64,000 nt of DNA, taken from positions 1-64,000 of the forward strand of contig CAJNDO010000003.1 in the NCBI GenBank assembly GCA_905221545.1, read 5' to 3'. The stretch is from a bacterium. GTDB lineage: Bacteria > Bacillota > Bacilli > Lactobacillales > Streptococcaceae. Under the pieces are notes generated by a model that was not told the DNA's origin, did not search any database, and was given only the letters and a program-made list of their open reading frames with translations. This document shows, piece by piece, positions 15,783-25,323 of this stretch. A program made the position numbers and the translations under genes. How positions within the stretch are numbered: position 1 is the stretch's first letter; every line of letters starts with the position of its first letter.

Positions 15783-16609
15783 TCATCCACCTCGCCGATG
15801 AAAGCATCCTTAACACGGTTCCAGAAACTGGTATGGCTAGGAGTCGCAACAAAGTGAATCTTATGATGATCAATTTGATACTCGATTCGCTCGATATTGC
15901 GGAAAGAATACACACTATTATCCACCGAAATGGTATGGTAATCGTTTCTCGTTGGAATGAGTTCAATCTTATCCTTTTTAGGAACAATAATGGACGAACC
16001 CAGCGTTCGATAGACACGATTGTTTAGGCTAGCAATTTCCGTCAGCTGAAGAGCTTCAATGGTAGGGTGTAAAACAGCTCCACCGAGCGACTTGTTATAG
16101 GCTGTGCTACCAGTAGGGGTTGAAACTGTTAAGCCATCTCCGCGAAAACGTTCAAAGGGAACACCATTGATGACAATATCTGCTACCATGGTTCGATCAG
16201 ACCTGCGGATGCTGGCTTCATTAAGAGCACGAAAAATCTTGACCTCTCCATTTCCAAGAAAAACCTTCACATTCAAAACAGGATAAGAAACCCTTGCTCC
16301 AGTATCTAGCTGCAAATTAGTCATTAACTTATCCAACTCAAAATCACGATAGTCGGTATAAAAACCCAAATGTCCAGTATGAAGACCGATAAAGCGCACC
16401 TTATCAAGCTGGTCTTCGTACTTATGAAAGGCCGACAAGAGCATGCCATCCCCACCAATGGAAATGACAATGTCCGGATTGGTATCATTGAGTATAAACT
16501 GGTTTCTCTTTAAACGATCTCGCAATTCATACAAAATCCTTTGACTCTGCGGTTTTCTATTGGCTATCAAGTCAATTCTTTTACCTGTATTCTTCATCTG
16601 TATCGTCAC
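15779..16609 (-). CDS. nadK: NAD kinase
   Basis: About 276 residues; phosphorylates NAD to NADP. Motifs: GGDG (residues 52-55 with this start), ALNEAS and the Gly/Ser-rich [16 protein letters not shown] segment that binds NAD. The start is uncertain: GTG 16609 has AGGA four bases upstream, whereas ATG 16597 (MKNTGKRID) gives 272 residues, the length I recall for pneumococcal PpnK, but lacks a well-placed site. Both starts lie inside the 3' end of relQ, so the genes are coupled. Confidence 0.93.
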   Translation of the reverse strand: MTIQMKNTGKRIDLIANRKPQSQRILYELRDRLKRNQFILNDTNPDIVISIGGDGMLLSAFHKYEDQLDKVRFIGLHTGHLGFYTDYRDFELDKLMTNLQLDTGARVSYPVLNVKVFLGNGEVKIFRALNEASIRRSDRTMVADIVINGVPFERFRGDGLTVSTPTGSTAYNKSLGGAVLHPTIEALQLTEIASLNNRVYRTLGSSIIVPKKDKIELIPTRNDYHTISVDNSVYSFRNIERIEYQIDHHKIHFVATPSHTSFWNRVKDAFIGEVDE

Positions 16610-17252
16610 TATTTCCTACACCGTCATTTAATTTTCTACTCAAAGGATCAAAAAGAGCCTGGGCTTCTTGGATATCATCACGAATTTTGCCCATTTCTTC
16701 ATCCAATTGATGGGCAATCTTGGCCGTAATTTCCAGTCGCTTCTTTATCTCCTCTGGGAAATCCCCTTGGTACTTGTAGTTGAGAGAATGTTCTATCGTT
16801 GCCCAGAAATTCATGGCCAAGGTACGTATTTGAATTTCCGCCAAAATGGTCTTGGCACCATTGATAGTATCAACCGTATATTCTATTACCACGTGATAGG
16901 AACGGTAGCCTGAAGCCTTTCGATGAGTAATGTAATCTCGCTCCTGTATGATCCGCATATCCTGACGCTTACGCAAAATCTCCACCACTTCTCGGACATC
17001 ATCTACAAACTGGACCATCACACGCAAACCAGCAATATCCTGTAAATCATGTTCCAAGGTCGCATAAGTAATACCACGCCGGGCCATTTTTTCTTTTATA
17101 CTCTCAATTGGCTTGACCCGACCAGTCACAAACTCAATCGGAGAATGCTTATTTTGCTTACGATATTGCTTACGAATACCACGAAGTTTAATCTTTAACT
17201 CACCAACAGCTTGAATGTAAGGATCTAGAAATTCTTCCCATTCTAAGGTCAT
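16581..17252 (-). CDS. relQ: Small alarmone synthetase RelQ, (p)ppGpp synthase
   Basis: 223 residues with a single RelA/SpoT synthetase domain and no hydrolase, TGS or ACT domain. Conserved segments include [15 protein letters not shown], the Mg2+/ATP region [28 protein letters not shown], and [20 protein letters not shown]. It makes ppGpp/pppGpp from ATP and GDP/GTP under cell-wall or other stress and acts as a tetramer in relatives. GGGAG lies six bases before the ATG. First gene of relQ-nadK-pseudouridine synthase, divergent from the CYTH gene, as in other Firmicutes. Confidence 0.93.
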   Translation of the reverse strand: MTLEWEEFLDPYIQAVGELKIKLRGIRKQYRKQNKHSPIEFVTGRVKPIESIKEKMARRGITYATLEHDLQDIAGLRVMVQFVDDVREVVEILRKRQDMRIIQERDYITHRKASGYRSYHVVIEYTVDTINGAKTILAEIQIRTLAMNFWATIEHSLNYKYQGDFPEEIKKRLEITAKIAHQLDEEMGKIRDDIQEAQALFDPLSRKLNDGVGNSDDTDEEYR

Positions 17253-17334
17253 ATATTCTCCCTTGTTCTCATATTATCCTTCAAAAATATCTTTGATTTT
17301 TTCTCCAGATTCATATACAATAAATACAATGCTT

Positions 17335-17343
17335 ATTATACCA
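17335..17343 (-). promoter_or_regulatory. relQ operon promoter (extended -10)
   Basis: TGGTATAAT on the minus strand, about 80 bases before the relQ start, in the 128-base divergent intergenic region shared with the CYTH gene. Confidence 0.55.
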
Positions 17344-17380
17344 TAAATCCGCTTTCAACGATAAAGAAAAGGTAAGAAAA

Positions 17381-17950
17381 ATGAAACATTTAGAAATTGA
17401 ATTGAAAACACTATTGAAAAAAGATGAATATGATCGTCTAAAAGACCAGTTCACAGGTGTCACACCTGTTCTTCAAAAAAATTACTACATAGACACGCCT
17501 GATTTTGAACTACGAGAAAAGAAAGTCGCGATGCGCATTCGAACCTTTGAAGACTGGGCAGAATTGACACTCAAAGTCCCGCAAAGTGTTGGAAATATGG
17601 AATACAACCAAAAATTGCAACTAAAAGATGCTGAAAACTATCTGAGCAAGAAAGAGCTTCCTCAGGGACTGGTGCTGGATGAATTGGCTAAACATGGCAT
17701 CCAAAGTAAAAAATGGCAGGTCCTTGGTTGTCTATCAACGCTTCGCTATGAAATGCAAACATCCATTGGCCTCATGGCACTAGATGAAAGTCAGTACTTT
17801 GATATTACAGATTACGAATTAGAGCTTGAAGTGGAAAATCACGAGCAAGGCAAACAGGATTTCCAGCAATTTTTAGATGAAAATCAGATTGCTTATCAAA
17901 AAGCTCCTTCAAAATTGGTTCGATTTGTCAAAAGCATGAAAAATAGCTGA
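17381..17950 (+). CDS. CYTH domain protein (triphosphate tunnel metalloenzyme)
   Basis: 189 residues with the EIELK (ExExK) signature at residues 5-9 that defines the CYTH/TTM fold, plus basic residues lining the tunnel (AMRIRTFE, ELTLKVPQ, LRYEMQ, KLVRFV). Related enzymes hydrolyse inorganic tripolyphosphate or thiamine triphosphate; the substrate here is not determined. It lies divergent to relQ, a conserved Firmicute pairing that hints at a link to nucleotide triphosphate or ppGpp metabolism, though that is inference. AAGG precedes the ATG by nine bases. Confidence 0.88.
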   Translation: MKHLEIELKTLLKKDEYDRLKDQFTGVTPVLQKNYYIDTPDFELREKKVAMRIRTFEDWAELTLKVPQSVGNMEYNQKLQLKDAENYLSKKELPQGLVLDELAKHGIQSKKWQVLGCLSTLRYEMQTSIGLMALDESQYFDITDYELELEVENHEQGKQDFQQFLDENQIAYQKAPSKLVRFVKSMKNS

Positions 17951-17975
17951 AATAATCTCTATTTTTTGGTAAAAT
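17947..17975 (+). promoter_or_regulatory. prs promoter
   Basis: CTGAAA (overlapping the CYTH stop codon), a 17-base spacer ending TGG, then TAAAAT. Confidence 0.55.
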
Positions 17976-17993
17976 AGAAAAGATAAAATACAA

Positions 17994-18035
17994 AAATCCC
18001 AGTTCATATAGGCTAGACAGATATAGCTAGGATTT
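17994..18035 (+). promoter_or_regulatory. Stem-loop in the prs leader
   Basis: AAATCC (17994-17999) pairs with GGATTT (18030-18035); inside, GGCTAG and AGCTAG repeats can add pairing. It occupies most of the roughly 80-base leader. No known riboswitch consensus was recognised. Confidence 0.35.
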
Positions 18036-18061
18036 AAAAAGTTTACAGAGGACGGTCTATA

Positions 18062-19021
18062 ATGTCAGATAGAAAAAACATGAAACTTTTCGCACTCAAC
18101 TCTAACCAAGAGATTGCACAGAAAATTGCACAAGCTGTTGGTGTCCCACTTGGAAAACTATCATCACGTCAATTTTCAGACGGAGAAATCCAAGTAAATA
18201 TCGAAGAAAGTGTCCGTGGTTATGATGTTTACATCATCCAGTCTACAAGTTTCCCTGTTAACAACCACCTAATGGAATTGTTAATCATGGTTGACGCTTG
18301 TGTACGTGCAAGTGCCCACAGTATCAACGTTGTCCTTCCATATTTTGGCTATGCACGTCAAGACCGTATTGCTTCACCTCGTGAGCCACTTACAGCTAAA
18401 CTAGTTGCTAATATGCTGGTTAAAGCTGGGGTTGACCGTGTCCTTACCCTTGATTTGCATGCTGTTCAGGTTCAAGGTTTCTTTGATATTCCTGTCGATA
18501 ACCTCTACACAGTTCCTCTATTTGCAAAACATTACTGCGATAAGGGTCTACTTGGTTCAGATGTTGTTGTCGTTAGCCCTAAAAATTCAGGTGTAAAACG
18601 CGCTCGTAGCTTGGCTGAATATCTTGATGCTCCTATCGCCATTATCGACTACCCTCAAGATGATGCAACTCGCAACGAAGGTTATATTATCGGTGATGTT
18701 GAAGGTAAAAAAGCCATCTTAATTGACGATATTCTGAATACAGGACGCACCTTCTCTGAAGCTGCTAAAATCGTTGAACGTGAAGGGGCTACAGAAATTT
18801 ATGCTGTTTCTAGCCACGGTCTCTTCGTCGAGGGTGCTGCTGAACTTCTTGATAATACTAATATTAAAGAAATTCTTGTGACTGATTCAGTAGCAACAAA
18901 AGAAAAAACTCCTAAAAACGTATGCTACATCACTGCTAGTGAGTTAATTGGTGATGCTATCGTCCGTATCCACGAAAGAAAACCAGTCAGCCCACTCTTT
19001 GCTTACAACAAAAAGAAATAA
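18062..19021 (+). CDS. prs: Ribose-phosphate pyrophosphokinase (PRPP synthetase)
   Basis: 319 residues; makes PRPP from ribose 5-phosphate and ATP for purine, pyrimidine, NAD, His and Trp synthesis. Motifs: the N-terminal [14 protein letters not shown], the ATP-binding loop [28 protein letters not shown], and the PRPP loop [19 protein letters not shown] lies ten bases upstream of ATG 18062; an internal ATG at 18080 is possible. The cysteine desulfurase gene starts nine bases after its stop, so they probably share a transcript. Confidence 0.95.
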   Translation: MSDRKNMKLFALNSNQEIAQKIAQAVGVPLGKLSSRQFSDGEIQVNIEESVRGYDVYIIQSTSFPVNNHLMELLIMVDACVRASAHSINVVLPYFGYARQDRIASPREPLTAKLVANMLVKAGVDRVLTLDLHAVQVQGFFDIPVDNLYTVPLFAKHYCDKGLLGSDVVVVSPKNSGVKRARSLAEYLDAPIAIIDYPQDDATRNEGYIIGDVEGKKAILIDDILNTGRTFSEAAKIVEREGATEIYAVSSHGLFVEGAAELLDNTNIKEILVTDSVATKEKTPKNVCYITASELIGDAIVRIHERKPVSPLFAYNKKK

Positions 19022-19030
19022 GGTGATTCT

Positions 19031-20146
19031 TTGATTTATTTGGACAATGCTGCGACGACTCCTATGTCAGCAGTTGCTATTTCAGCTATGACTAAGGTTA
19101 TGCAAGAAACCCATGGCAATCCTTCTAGTATTCACGGTCATGGTCGTCATGCTGGGAAACTCTTGCGTGAAGCCCGTCAGGAACTAGCTCAGTTACTGGG
19201 GACAAAACCTCAACATATCTTTTTCACTTCTGGTGGGACTGAAGGCAACAATACTGCCATCATCGGCTACTGTCTTCGTCATCAAGAACAAGGAAAACAT
19301 ATCATCACAACTGCCATTGAGCACCATGCTGTCCTTGAAACGATTGATTACTTGGTTCAACACTTTGGTTTTGAAGTAACCATTATCCAGCCAGAAAATC
19401 AAGAAATCACTGCTCAGCAAATTCAAGAGGCCTTACGTGACAATACGATCTTGGTTTCTACCATGTTTGCCAATAATGAGACAGGAAACCTACTTCCCAT
19501 TGCTGAAATTGGCCAAATACTCAAGCAACACCCTGCCGCCTATCATGTTGATGCAGTTCAGGCAATCGGTAAAATCCCTATTCACCCAGAAGAATTGGGC
19601 ATTGATTTTCTCACTGCTTCAGCCCATAAATTCCATGGTCCTAAGGGAATCGGTTTTATCTACGCATCTAGCATGGACTTTGATTCCTATCTCCATGGCG
19701 GAGACCAAGAACAGAAAAAGCGTGCGGGGACTGAAAATCTAGCTGCCATCGTGGGTATGGTTGCAGCCCTAAAAGAAGACCTAGAAAAGCAAGAAGAACA
19801 TTTTCAACATATACAAAATCTAGAAACTGCCTTTCTTGCGGAGCTTGAGGGAGTTCAGTATTATCTGAATAGAGGAGAACATCATCTTCCTTATGTTCTA
19901 AATATTGGATTTCCTGGTCAGAAAAATGACCTCTTACTCCTTCGTCTAGATTTAGCTGGAATTTCTATCTCTACTGGTTCAGCCTGTACAGCAGGTATTG
20001 TCCAATCCAGCCATGTTCTTGAAGCCATGTACGGCGCAAATTCAGAACGTTTGAAGGAATCCGTTCGCATCAGTTTGTCTCCACAAAACACTGTTGAAGA
20101 TCTACAAACCCTCGCAAAAACCTTAAAAGAAATTATCGGAGGTTAG
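19031..20146 (+). CDS. Cysteine desulfurase, NifS/IscS type
   Basis: 371-residue PLP enzyme that removes sulfur from cysteine. TTG is the start (AAGGTGA five bases upstream): the conserved MIYLDNAATTP begins exactly there and the next ATG would delete it. PLP lysine is Lys200 (TASAHKFHGPKG), the PLP phosphate is held by SGGTEGN, and the catalytic cysteine is Cys319 in STGSACTAG. The short loop around the cysteine and the absence of nearby iscU suggest a role in tRNA thiolation or cofactor sulfur supply rather than the main Fe-S pathway (inference). Second gene of the prs operon, followed by DUF1831. Confidence 0.9.
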   Translation: MIYLDNAATTPMSAVAISAMTKVMQETHGNPSSIHGHGRHAGKLLREARQELAQLLGTKPQHIFFTSGGTEGNNTAIIGYCLRHQEQGKHIITTAIEHHAVLETIDYLVQHFGFEVTIIQPENQEITAQQIQEALRDNTILVSTMFANNETGNLLPIAEIGQILKQHPAAYHVDAVQAIGKIPIHPEELGIDFLTASAHKFHGPKGIGFIYASSMDFDSYLHGGDQEQKKRAGTENLAAIVGMVAALKEDLEKQEEHFQHIQNLETAFLAELEGVQYYLNRGEHHLPYVLNIGFPGQKNDLLLLRLDLAGISISTGSACTAGIVQSSHVLEAMYGANSERLKESVRISLSPQNTVEDLQTLAKTLKEIIGG

Positions 20147-20150
20147 CCAT

Positions 20151-20498
20151 ATGGCATTTGAAAAAACCATTCAGTTAAAAAATTGTCGTTACGACTACAC
20201 TCTTAGCCCTTCTGTAAAAAAATTCACCCTCAAAGACAACACCTTTTTTGAGACTAAGGTTGGTAATTATGAACTAACTCGCCTACTTGAAAAGGTGCCA
20301 AACAGCGGTGAAGGCTTCCAACTCAAAATCATTATCAATAAAGAGCTAACAGGGGCTAAAATCAATATCACTGACAAGTTTGGTCTTCGTCTGGTTGATA
20401 TTTTCAAATCAGAAGACCACCACATTCATCAGGAAAAATTCTACTTCCTCATGGATAGCTTGGTAGAGCGTGGTGTCTTTACAAAATCTGAAAGATAG
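20151..20498 (+). CDS. DUF1831 family protein
   Basis: 115 residues, soluble and mixed alpha/beta, without signal or membrane segments. I recognise it as the DUF1831 protein that streptococci keep directly after this desulfurase. GGAGG lies eight bases upstream, inside the desulfurase stop region, four bases after the previous gene. The fixed neighbourhood suggests a role near sulfur transfer, but no function is established. Confidence 0.75.
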   Translation: MAFEKTIQLKNCRYDYTLSPSVKKFTLKDNTFFETKVGNYELTRLLEKVPNSGEGFQLKIIINKELTGAKINITDKFGLRLVDIFKSEDHHIHQEKFYFLMDSLVERGVFTKSER

Positions 20499-20505
20499 GC
20501 CCCAT

Positions 20506-20721
20506 ATGTTTGAACTAACCTATAAAGACAGTTATCATGTAGAGCGGACTCTCAAGTACGAAGATTATGAGGCACTCATGCTAGCTTTGTCAGGCTGTGT
20601 TACCCTACCAGATACACTTTATGTGACTTCTTTGACTTTTAAGGGACAAGAAGTTTATCAAGGCCTGGTCGGAGACCTCTACCGTTTTCTATCACATGCA
20701 GAATTTTTACATCAAAACTAA
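20506..20721 (+). CDS. DUF4649 family small protein
   Basis: 71 residues from ATG 20506 (MFELTYKDSYHVERTLKYED). An in-frame start at 20470 would overlap the upstream gene by 29 bases and add residues unlike the family. Small acidic alpha/beta protein of unknown function, last in the prs-desulfurase-DUF1831 transcript; a terminator overlaps its stop codon. Confidence 0.65.
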   Translation: MFELTYKDSYHVERTLKYEDYEALMLALSGCVTLPDTLYVTSLTFKGQEVYQGLVGDLYRFLSHAEFLHQN

Positions 20722-20739
20722 GATTTTTCTTAGTTTTTT
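20714..20739 (+). terminator. Terminator of the prs operon
   Basis: AAAACTAAGA and TCTTAGTTTT form a 10-bp stem with a TTTT loop and a following T run; it includes the DUF4649 stop codon. Confidence 0.8.
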
Positions 20740-20746
20740 CTTATTT

Positions 20747-20778
20747 TTGTTGATTTTTTCACAATGTTTCTATAAAAT
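20747..20778 (+). promoter_or_regulatory. rex promoter with Rex-like operator
   Basis: TTGATT (20750-20755), 17 bases, TAAAAT (20773-20778). The 18-base window TTGTTGATTTTTTCACAA (20747-20764) matches the Rex palindrome TTGTGA-N6-TCACAA in ten of twelve fixed positions and covers the -35 box. A further TTGTGA half site lies near 20793. This suggests that Rex represses its own gene. Confidence 0.55.
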
Positions 20779-20803
20779 AGAAGAATAGAAAGGTTGTGAT
20801 TTT

Positions 20804-21445
20804 GTGAAAGATAAACAGTCTGCTATTCCAAAAGCTACAGCGAAAAGACTCTCTCTCTACTATCGAATTTTTAAGAGATTTCATGCAGAAAAGATTGAAC
20901 GTGCCAACTCTAAACAAATCGCAGAAGCTATCGGGATTGATTCAGCGACCGTACGTCGTGATTTTTCTTATTTTGGTGAACTTGGTCGTCGTGGTTTTGG
21001 CTATGATGTCAAAAAACTGATGACGTTTTTTGCCGATTTGCTCAATGATAACTCTATTACCAATGTCATGCTGGTTGGTATTGGAAATATGGGCCATGCC
21101 CTTCTCCACTACCGCTTCCATGAGCGTAACAAGATGAAGATTATCATGGCCTTTGACCTAGATGACCATCCTGAAGTTGGTACCCAAACTCCTGATGGGA
21201 TTCCTATTTACGGGATTTCTCAAATCAAGGATAAAATTCAGGATGCTGATGTGAAGACTGCTATCCTGACTGTTCCTAGCGTTAAATCCCAAGAGGTTGC
21301 CAATCTCTTGGTGGACGCTGGCGTGAAAGGAATTCTCAGTTTTTCACCAGTCCATCTGCATTTACCAAAAGATGTGGTCGTTCAGTATGTCGATCTGACA
21401 AGTGAACTCCAAACCCTCCTCTATTTTATGCGAAAAGAGGATTAG
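20804..21445 (+). CDS. rex: Redox-sensing transcriptional repressor Rex
   Basis: 213 residues. An N-terminal winged helix ([34 protein letters not shown], quoted only as positions about 37-70) binds DNA; the C-terminal Rossmann domain has GIGNMGHAL as the NADH-binding glycine loop and a C-terminal swapped helix. Rex senses the NADH/NAD+ ratio and represses fermentation genes. The start is GTG at 20804. It is followed 17 bases later by the C26 amidotransferase gene, probably in one transcript. Confidence 0.93.
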   Translation: MKDKQSAIPKATAKRLSLYYRIFKRFHAEKIERANSKQIAEAIGIDSATVRRDFSYFGELGRRGFGYDVKKLMTFFADLLNDNSITNVMLVGIGNMGHALLHYRFHERNKMKIIMAFDLDDHPEVGTQTPDGIPIYGISQIKDKIQDADVKTAILTVPSVKSQEVANLLVDAGVKGILSFSPVHLHLPKDVVVQYVDLTSELQTLLYFMRKED

Positions 21446-21462
21446 AAAGCGAAAATCATTTT

Positions 21463-22152
21463 ATGAAAAAACCAGTTATTGGGATTACAGGAAACGAAAA
21501 AACTCATCCAGATGATGACATCATGATGAGCTACGCAGCAAAAGGCTTTGTGGAAGGCGTTAAAGACGCTGGAGGGATTCCCATCATCCTACCGATTGGT
21601 GATCAAGAAATGGCCTGCCACTATATCAGTATGATTGACAAGCTCATCTTGACAGGTGGGCAAAATGTTGATCCAAAATTCTATGGTGAACCAAAAACCA
21701 TTGATAGCGATGACTACCACCTTCAAAGAGATATCTTCGAACTAGCCCTCATCAAGGAAGCTATTAAACAGAAAAAGCCGATTTTCTCGGTCTGCCGTGG
21801 GACTCAGCTCTTTAACGTTGCCATGGGTGGAACTTTATATCAAGATATCGAAGACCACTGGCAGGATTGTTCTGCCGAGTACACAACACAACGTTTGGTA
21901 ACAGAACCAGATACTGTTCTTCGAGAAATCTATGGAGAAATCTCCCATATCAACTCCTTCCACCACCAGAGTATCAAGGATTTAGCACCTAACTTAAAGA
22001 TTGCGGCTCATGATCCTAAAGATGGTATCATTGAAGCTGTCATAAGTACGGATGATGTTGCCTTCCTCGGTGTTCAATGGCATCCAGAATTTCTTTTTGA
22101 AAATCGTCCCAAAGATAAAAACCTCTTTGACTATGTCGTTAATGAACTTTAA
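21463..22152 (+). CDS. Class I glutamine amidotransferase-like protein (peptidase C26, PuuD-like)
   Basis: 229 residues with the catalytic triad of class I amidotransferases: Cys111 in [15 protein letters not shown], His207 and Glu209 in VQWHPEF. The family includes gamma-glutamyl-GABA hydrolase; because polyamine genes are absent nearby, the substrate, probably a gamma-glutamyl compound, is unassigned. Its 3' end overlaps that of the converging radC by four bases, leaving no room for a terminator. Confidence 0.85.
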   Translation: MKKPVIGITGNEKTHPDDDIMMSYAAKGFVEGVKDAGGIPIILPIGDQEMACHYISMIDKLILTGGQNVDPKFYGEPKTIDSDDYHLQRDIFELALIKEAIKQKKPIFSVCRGTQLFNVAMGGTLYQDIEDHWQDCSAEYTTQRLVTEPDTVLREIYGEISHINSFHHQSIKDLAPNLKIAAHDPKDGIIEAVISTDDVAFLGVQWHPEFLFENRPKDKNLFDYVVNEL

Positions 22153-22829
22153 ATTAAATCTGTCTTTTCACGATAACTAAAGTAATTGGAGTGAGAGACA
22201 ATCAAATGGTCCAAGAGGACAATTCCCATCAGATCGCAGGCTTCCTTGACAAGCTTAGTGACATGATCATCATTTCGGCTAGGGGCTACCGCTCCTGAAG
22301 GATGGTTATGAACCAAGATGAGAGAGGTCGCCATATGCTTGATGGCATAATGAAGAATCTCTCGCGGCTCAGCGATACTACGAGTGGCAGAGCCGATAAA
22401 AATGGTCTGTTGATGAATGATTTGATTTTGAGTATTGAGATAGAGCGCCACCAGGTGCTCTTGTTTTTTTTCCCCCAATTCCTGTTGCATCTTCTTGGCC
22501 AGCTTTTGACTACTGAGAATACTTTCCATTTCAAGGGTCTCATGTTTATGAATACGATGCCCCAGTTCAATCATAGCTTGTAACTCTATTGCCTTAACTC
22601 GCCCGATACCAGATAGACTCTGCAATTCCTGCAGGGTCATTTTTTTCAAATCTGTTAGGCTTGAAAGATTATTCAAGACTTTCTGGGCAATTTCAAAAAC
22701 ACTGGACTGACGTGTCCCTGTTCTGAGTAAAATAGCTAGCAACTCTTGGTTACTGAGCGCTTCCACTCCTTCTTTGGCCAGTCTCTCTCTTGGTAATAAT
22801 GAATCTTCTTGGAATGAAATACTGTACAT
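22149..22829 (-). CDS. radC: RadC family (JAB/MPN domain) protein
   Basis: 226 residues from ATG 22829 ([10 protein letters not shown]). A GTG five codons earlier lies inside the ribosome binding site AGGAGG, which is six bases from the ATG, so it is rejected. The N terminus has a helix-hairpin-helix ([15 protein letters not shown]); the C terminus is a JAB metalloprotease-like domain with [17 protein letters not shown], the zinc ligands. Despite the name, a role in DNA repair has not held up in pneumococcus. Its ribosome binding site forms one arm of a hairpin at 22835-22864. Confidence 0.92.
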   Translation of the reverse strand: MYSISFQEDSLLPRERLAKEGVEALSNQELLAILLRTGTRQSSVFEIAQKVLNNLSSLTDLKKMTLQELQSLSGIGRVKAIELQAMIELGHRIHKHETLEMESILSSQKLAKKMQQELGEKKQEHLVALYLNTQNQIIHQQTIFIGSATRSIAEPREILHYAIKHMATSLILVHNHPSGAVAPSRNDDHVTKLVKEACDLMGIVLLDHLIVSHSNYFSYREKTDLI

Positions 22830-22834
22830 AAAAA

Positions 22835-22864
22835 TCCTCCTCACTTTATTATTCGTGAGAAGGA
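22835..22864 (-). terminator. Hairpin that contains the radC ribosome binding site
   Basis: On the minus strand TCCTTCTCAC (22864-22855) pairs with GTGAGGAGGA (22844-22835), ten pairs including one G-T, loop of ten bases, followed by TTTTT and the radC ATG. It looks like the pcrA intrinsic terminator, but its descending arm is also the radC Shine-Dalgarno. Confidence 0.65.
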
Positions 22865-22871
22865 TGAAAAA

Positions 22872-25163
22872 TTAGATTTTTTTCTCAATTGGGGCTACAC
22901 TGGCCAAAAGTTTTTTCAAACCTACTTCTGGGAAATTGATTTTCAATTCCTGCGTAGCACCGCTACCTGAAACTTCCAGAACAGTTCCCTCTCCCCATTT
23001 CTTGTGGAGGGCAATATCACCAATGGACCAATTTGTCTCGCTAGACGCTGATTTTGCACCAGCTGAAAATTGACCAAATGGAAGGCCGCTTGACTGGATA
23101 GTTTTTGGTGCCGCACTGCGTTTACGGTCTTGGAGGGCCTGGGCAAGACTCATACCTTGACCGAAGGCAACCCCACCACTGCTATAAGATGCCTTAAAGC
23201 TTGTATTGGCTGGACGGGCTAAGCCTTGATACTCAAGCAAGTCTGAACTAATTTCATTAATAAAACGAGTCGGACGGTTGTAGTTGGTACGACCAAAAAG
23301 CAGGCGTGAGTTGGCATTGGTCAGATAGAGAATTTTCTCTGCACGCGTAATTCCAACATAGGCCAGACGGCGCTCTTCTTCCAATTCATCTTGATCTTCA
23401 GCCGCACGGCTAAGCGGAAAGACATTTTCTTCCATCCCAATCAAAAAGACAACTGGAAACTCGAGACCTTTGGCAGCATGTAGGGTCATCAAGGTTACTT
23501 CTGATGTCTCCTGACTACCTGAATCTGTGTCCGCAATCAAGGCCAAGTCATTTAAGAAACGACTCAGTTTGTCCAAACCAGTTTCCTCTTCGGGCACATC
23601 AGAGGTGTCATCAAAGTTTTTCGTAACAGAGAGGAACTCTTCGATGTTTTCTACCCGAGCCTTGCTTTCTAAGGTCGCTTGGGCATTAAGAATATCGACG
23701 TAACCTGTTTTTTCTAGGACAGCCTCAACCAACTCTGTAATAGTTAATTGATCCAGTTTCTCCCGCAAATCCAGAATCATATTGGCAAAATCCCAGATAG
23801 ACTGGGCTGCCTTCCCCTTGATACCAGACAACATAATATTGGCTGAAGCATCTAGCATGGACATATCTTGCATATTGGCAAAATCACGGATTTTCTCAAC
23901 AGTACCTGAGCCAATTCCACGTTTAGGCTCATTGATAATACGCTCAAAACTAATATTGTCACTCAAATTGGCAATGAGGTTGAGGTAAGCAATAATATCT
24001 CGGATTTCCTTACGGCTGTAGAACTTGGTTCCGCCAACCATGGTATAAGGGATATTTGACTTGAGCAAGGCTTCCTCAATAGTACGAGACTGCGCATTAG
24101 TCCGATAGAGAACTGCAAAATCCTTGTGAAGGAAGTGTTGACTGCGACTAAGTTCATCGATGGTTCTAGCTACAAATACAGCCTCATCCAGCTCATCATT
24201 GGCACGATAGTATACGATTTGCTCCCCATCAGCGTTTTGGGTCCAGAGATTCTTAGGACGGCGGTTTTTATTATTTTTAATAACCTCATTGGCCGCTTGG
24301 AGAATGGTTTTAGTTGAGCGGTAATTTTCCTCCAGCAAAACAACTTTGGCTTGGGGATAATCCTTTTCGAAGTCCAAGATATTCTGCATATCAGCACCAC
24401 GCCAACCGTAGATAGACTGGTCTGCATCTCCAACCACACAAATATTTTTAAAGCGTGAAGCCAAAAGCTTGACCAATTGATACTGAGCGTGGTTGGTATC
24501 TTGGTACTCATCAACGTGGATGTATTGGAACTTCTGCTGGTAATAAGTCAAAACATCAGGATTTTGATCAAAAAGACGCAAGGTCAGCATAATCAAATCA
24601 TCAAAGTCAACCGACTCTGACTGGCGAAGCTCTTTTTGGTAAGCAGTGTAACACTGGGCTACGATTTGCGTATACATATCGCCAGCTTGAGCAGCATAGG
24701 CAACATCATCAATCAAATCATTCTTGGCATTTGAAATGGTCCCTAAGATGCTCCGTTCATTCCATTTTTTAGGATCCAGGTTCAACTGCTTGAGAATGCG
24801 TTTCATAAGGGTGCGTTGTTCACCAGGATCTACAATTGTGAAATTGCGGTTGTAGCCAATATGGTCCGCATCGCGACGCAGGATACGAACACACATGGAG
24901 TGGAAGGTCGCAATCAGACAGTCCTGAGTAGCTGGATTGAGGCTATAAGCACGTTCCTTCATCTCACGCGCAGCCTTATTGGTAAAGGTAATGGCCAAGA
25001 TATTCCAAGGATTGACCAGCTTTTCATCAATCAAATAAGCGATACGGTGGGTCAAAACACGGGTCTTTCCAGAACCAGCCCCCGCCATGATCAACAAGGG
25101 ACCTTCTGTCGTTTGCACCGCCTCAGCCTGACGGTCATTCATTCCATTTAATAATGCGTTCAT
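22872..25163 (-). CDS. pcrA: ATP-dependent DNA helicase PcrA (UvrD/Rep type)
   Basis: 763-residue superfamily 1A 3'-5' helicase for repair, rolling-circle replication and removal of RecA or RNA polymerase. Motif I is AGAGSGKTR near residue 28; then [13 protein letters not shown] (Ia), VDEYQDTN (II), [13 protein letters not shown] (III), ENYRST (IV), [14 protein letters not shown] (V) and YVGITRAE (VI). The C-terminal tail ends in the small Tudor-like fold ([15 protein letters not shown]) that contacts RNA polymerase in PcrA. An extended -10 promoter lies at 25197-25205. Confidence 0.95.
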   Translation of the reverse strand: MNALLNGMNDRQAEAVQTTEGPLLIMAGAGSGKTRVLTHRIAYLIDEKLVNPWNILAITFTNKAAREMKERAYSLNPATQDCLIATFHSMCVRILRRDADHIGYNRNFTIVDPGEQRTLMKRILKQLNLDPKKWNERSILGTISNAKNDLIDDVAYAAQAGDMYTQIVAQCYTAYQKELRQSESVDFDDLIMLTLRLFDQNPDVLTYYQQKFQYIHVDEYQDTNHAQYQLVKLLASRFKNICVVGDADQSIYGWRGADMQNILDFEKDYPQAKVVLLEENYRSTKTILQAANEVIKNNKNRRPKNLWTQNADGEQIVYYRANDELDEAVFVARTIDELSRSQHFLHKDFAVLYRTNAQSRTIEEALLKSNIPYTMVGGTKFYSRKEIRDIIAYLNLIANLSDNISFERIINEPKRGIGSGTVEKIRDFANMQDMSMLDASANIMLSGIKGKAAQSIWDFANMILDLREKLDQLTITELVEAVLEKTGYVDILNAQATLESKARVENIEEFLSVTKNFDDTSDVPEEETGLDKLSRFLNDLALIADTDSGSQETSEVTLMTLHAAKGLEFPVVFLIGMEENVFPLSRAAEDQDELEEERRLAYVGITRAEKILYLTNANSRLLFGRTNYNRPTRFINEISSDLLEYQGLARPANTSFKASYSSGGVAFGQGMSLAQALQDRKRSAAPKTIQSSGLPFGQFSAGAKSASSETNWSIGDIALHKKWGEGTVLEVSGSGATQELKINFPEVGLKKLLASVAPIEKKI

Positions 25164-25196
25164 CTTCTCTTCCTTACTCTTGAAGTCAATATTTCT

Positions 25197-25205
25197 ATTA
25201 TATCA
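25197..25205 (-). promoter_or_regulatory. pcrA promoter (extended -10)
   Basis: TGATATAAT on the minus strand, 33 bases before the pcrA start. Confidence 0.6.
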
Positions 25206-25273
25206 GAATTCAGGGAAAATATCTTTACCTAGACTAGTTACGTGTAGAAGGCAACTCCTCATATCTAGATAAG

Positions 25274-25308
25274 AAAATGAGCTTGGATCGTATTTCCAAA
25301 CTCATTTA
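25274..25308 (-). terminator. fhs terminator
   Basis: AAATGAGTTTGGA and TCCAAGCTCATTT form a long stem with one mismatch and a seven-base loop, then TTCTTAT on the minus strand. Confidence 0.75.
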
Positions 25309-25323
25309 AATTCAATTAAACTA

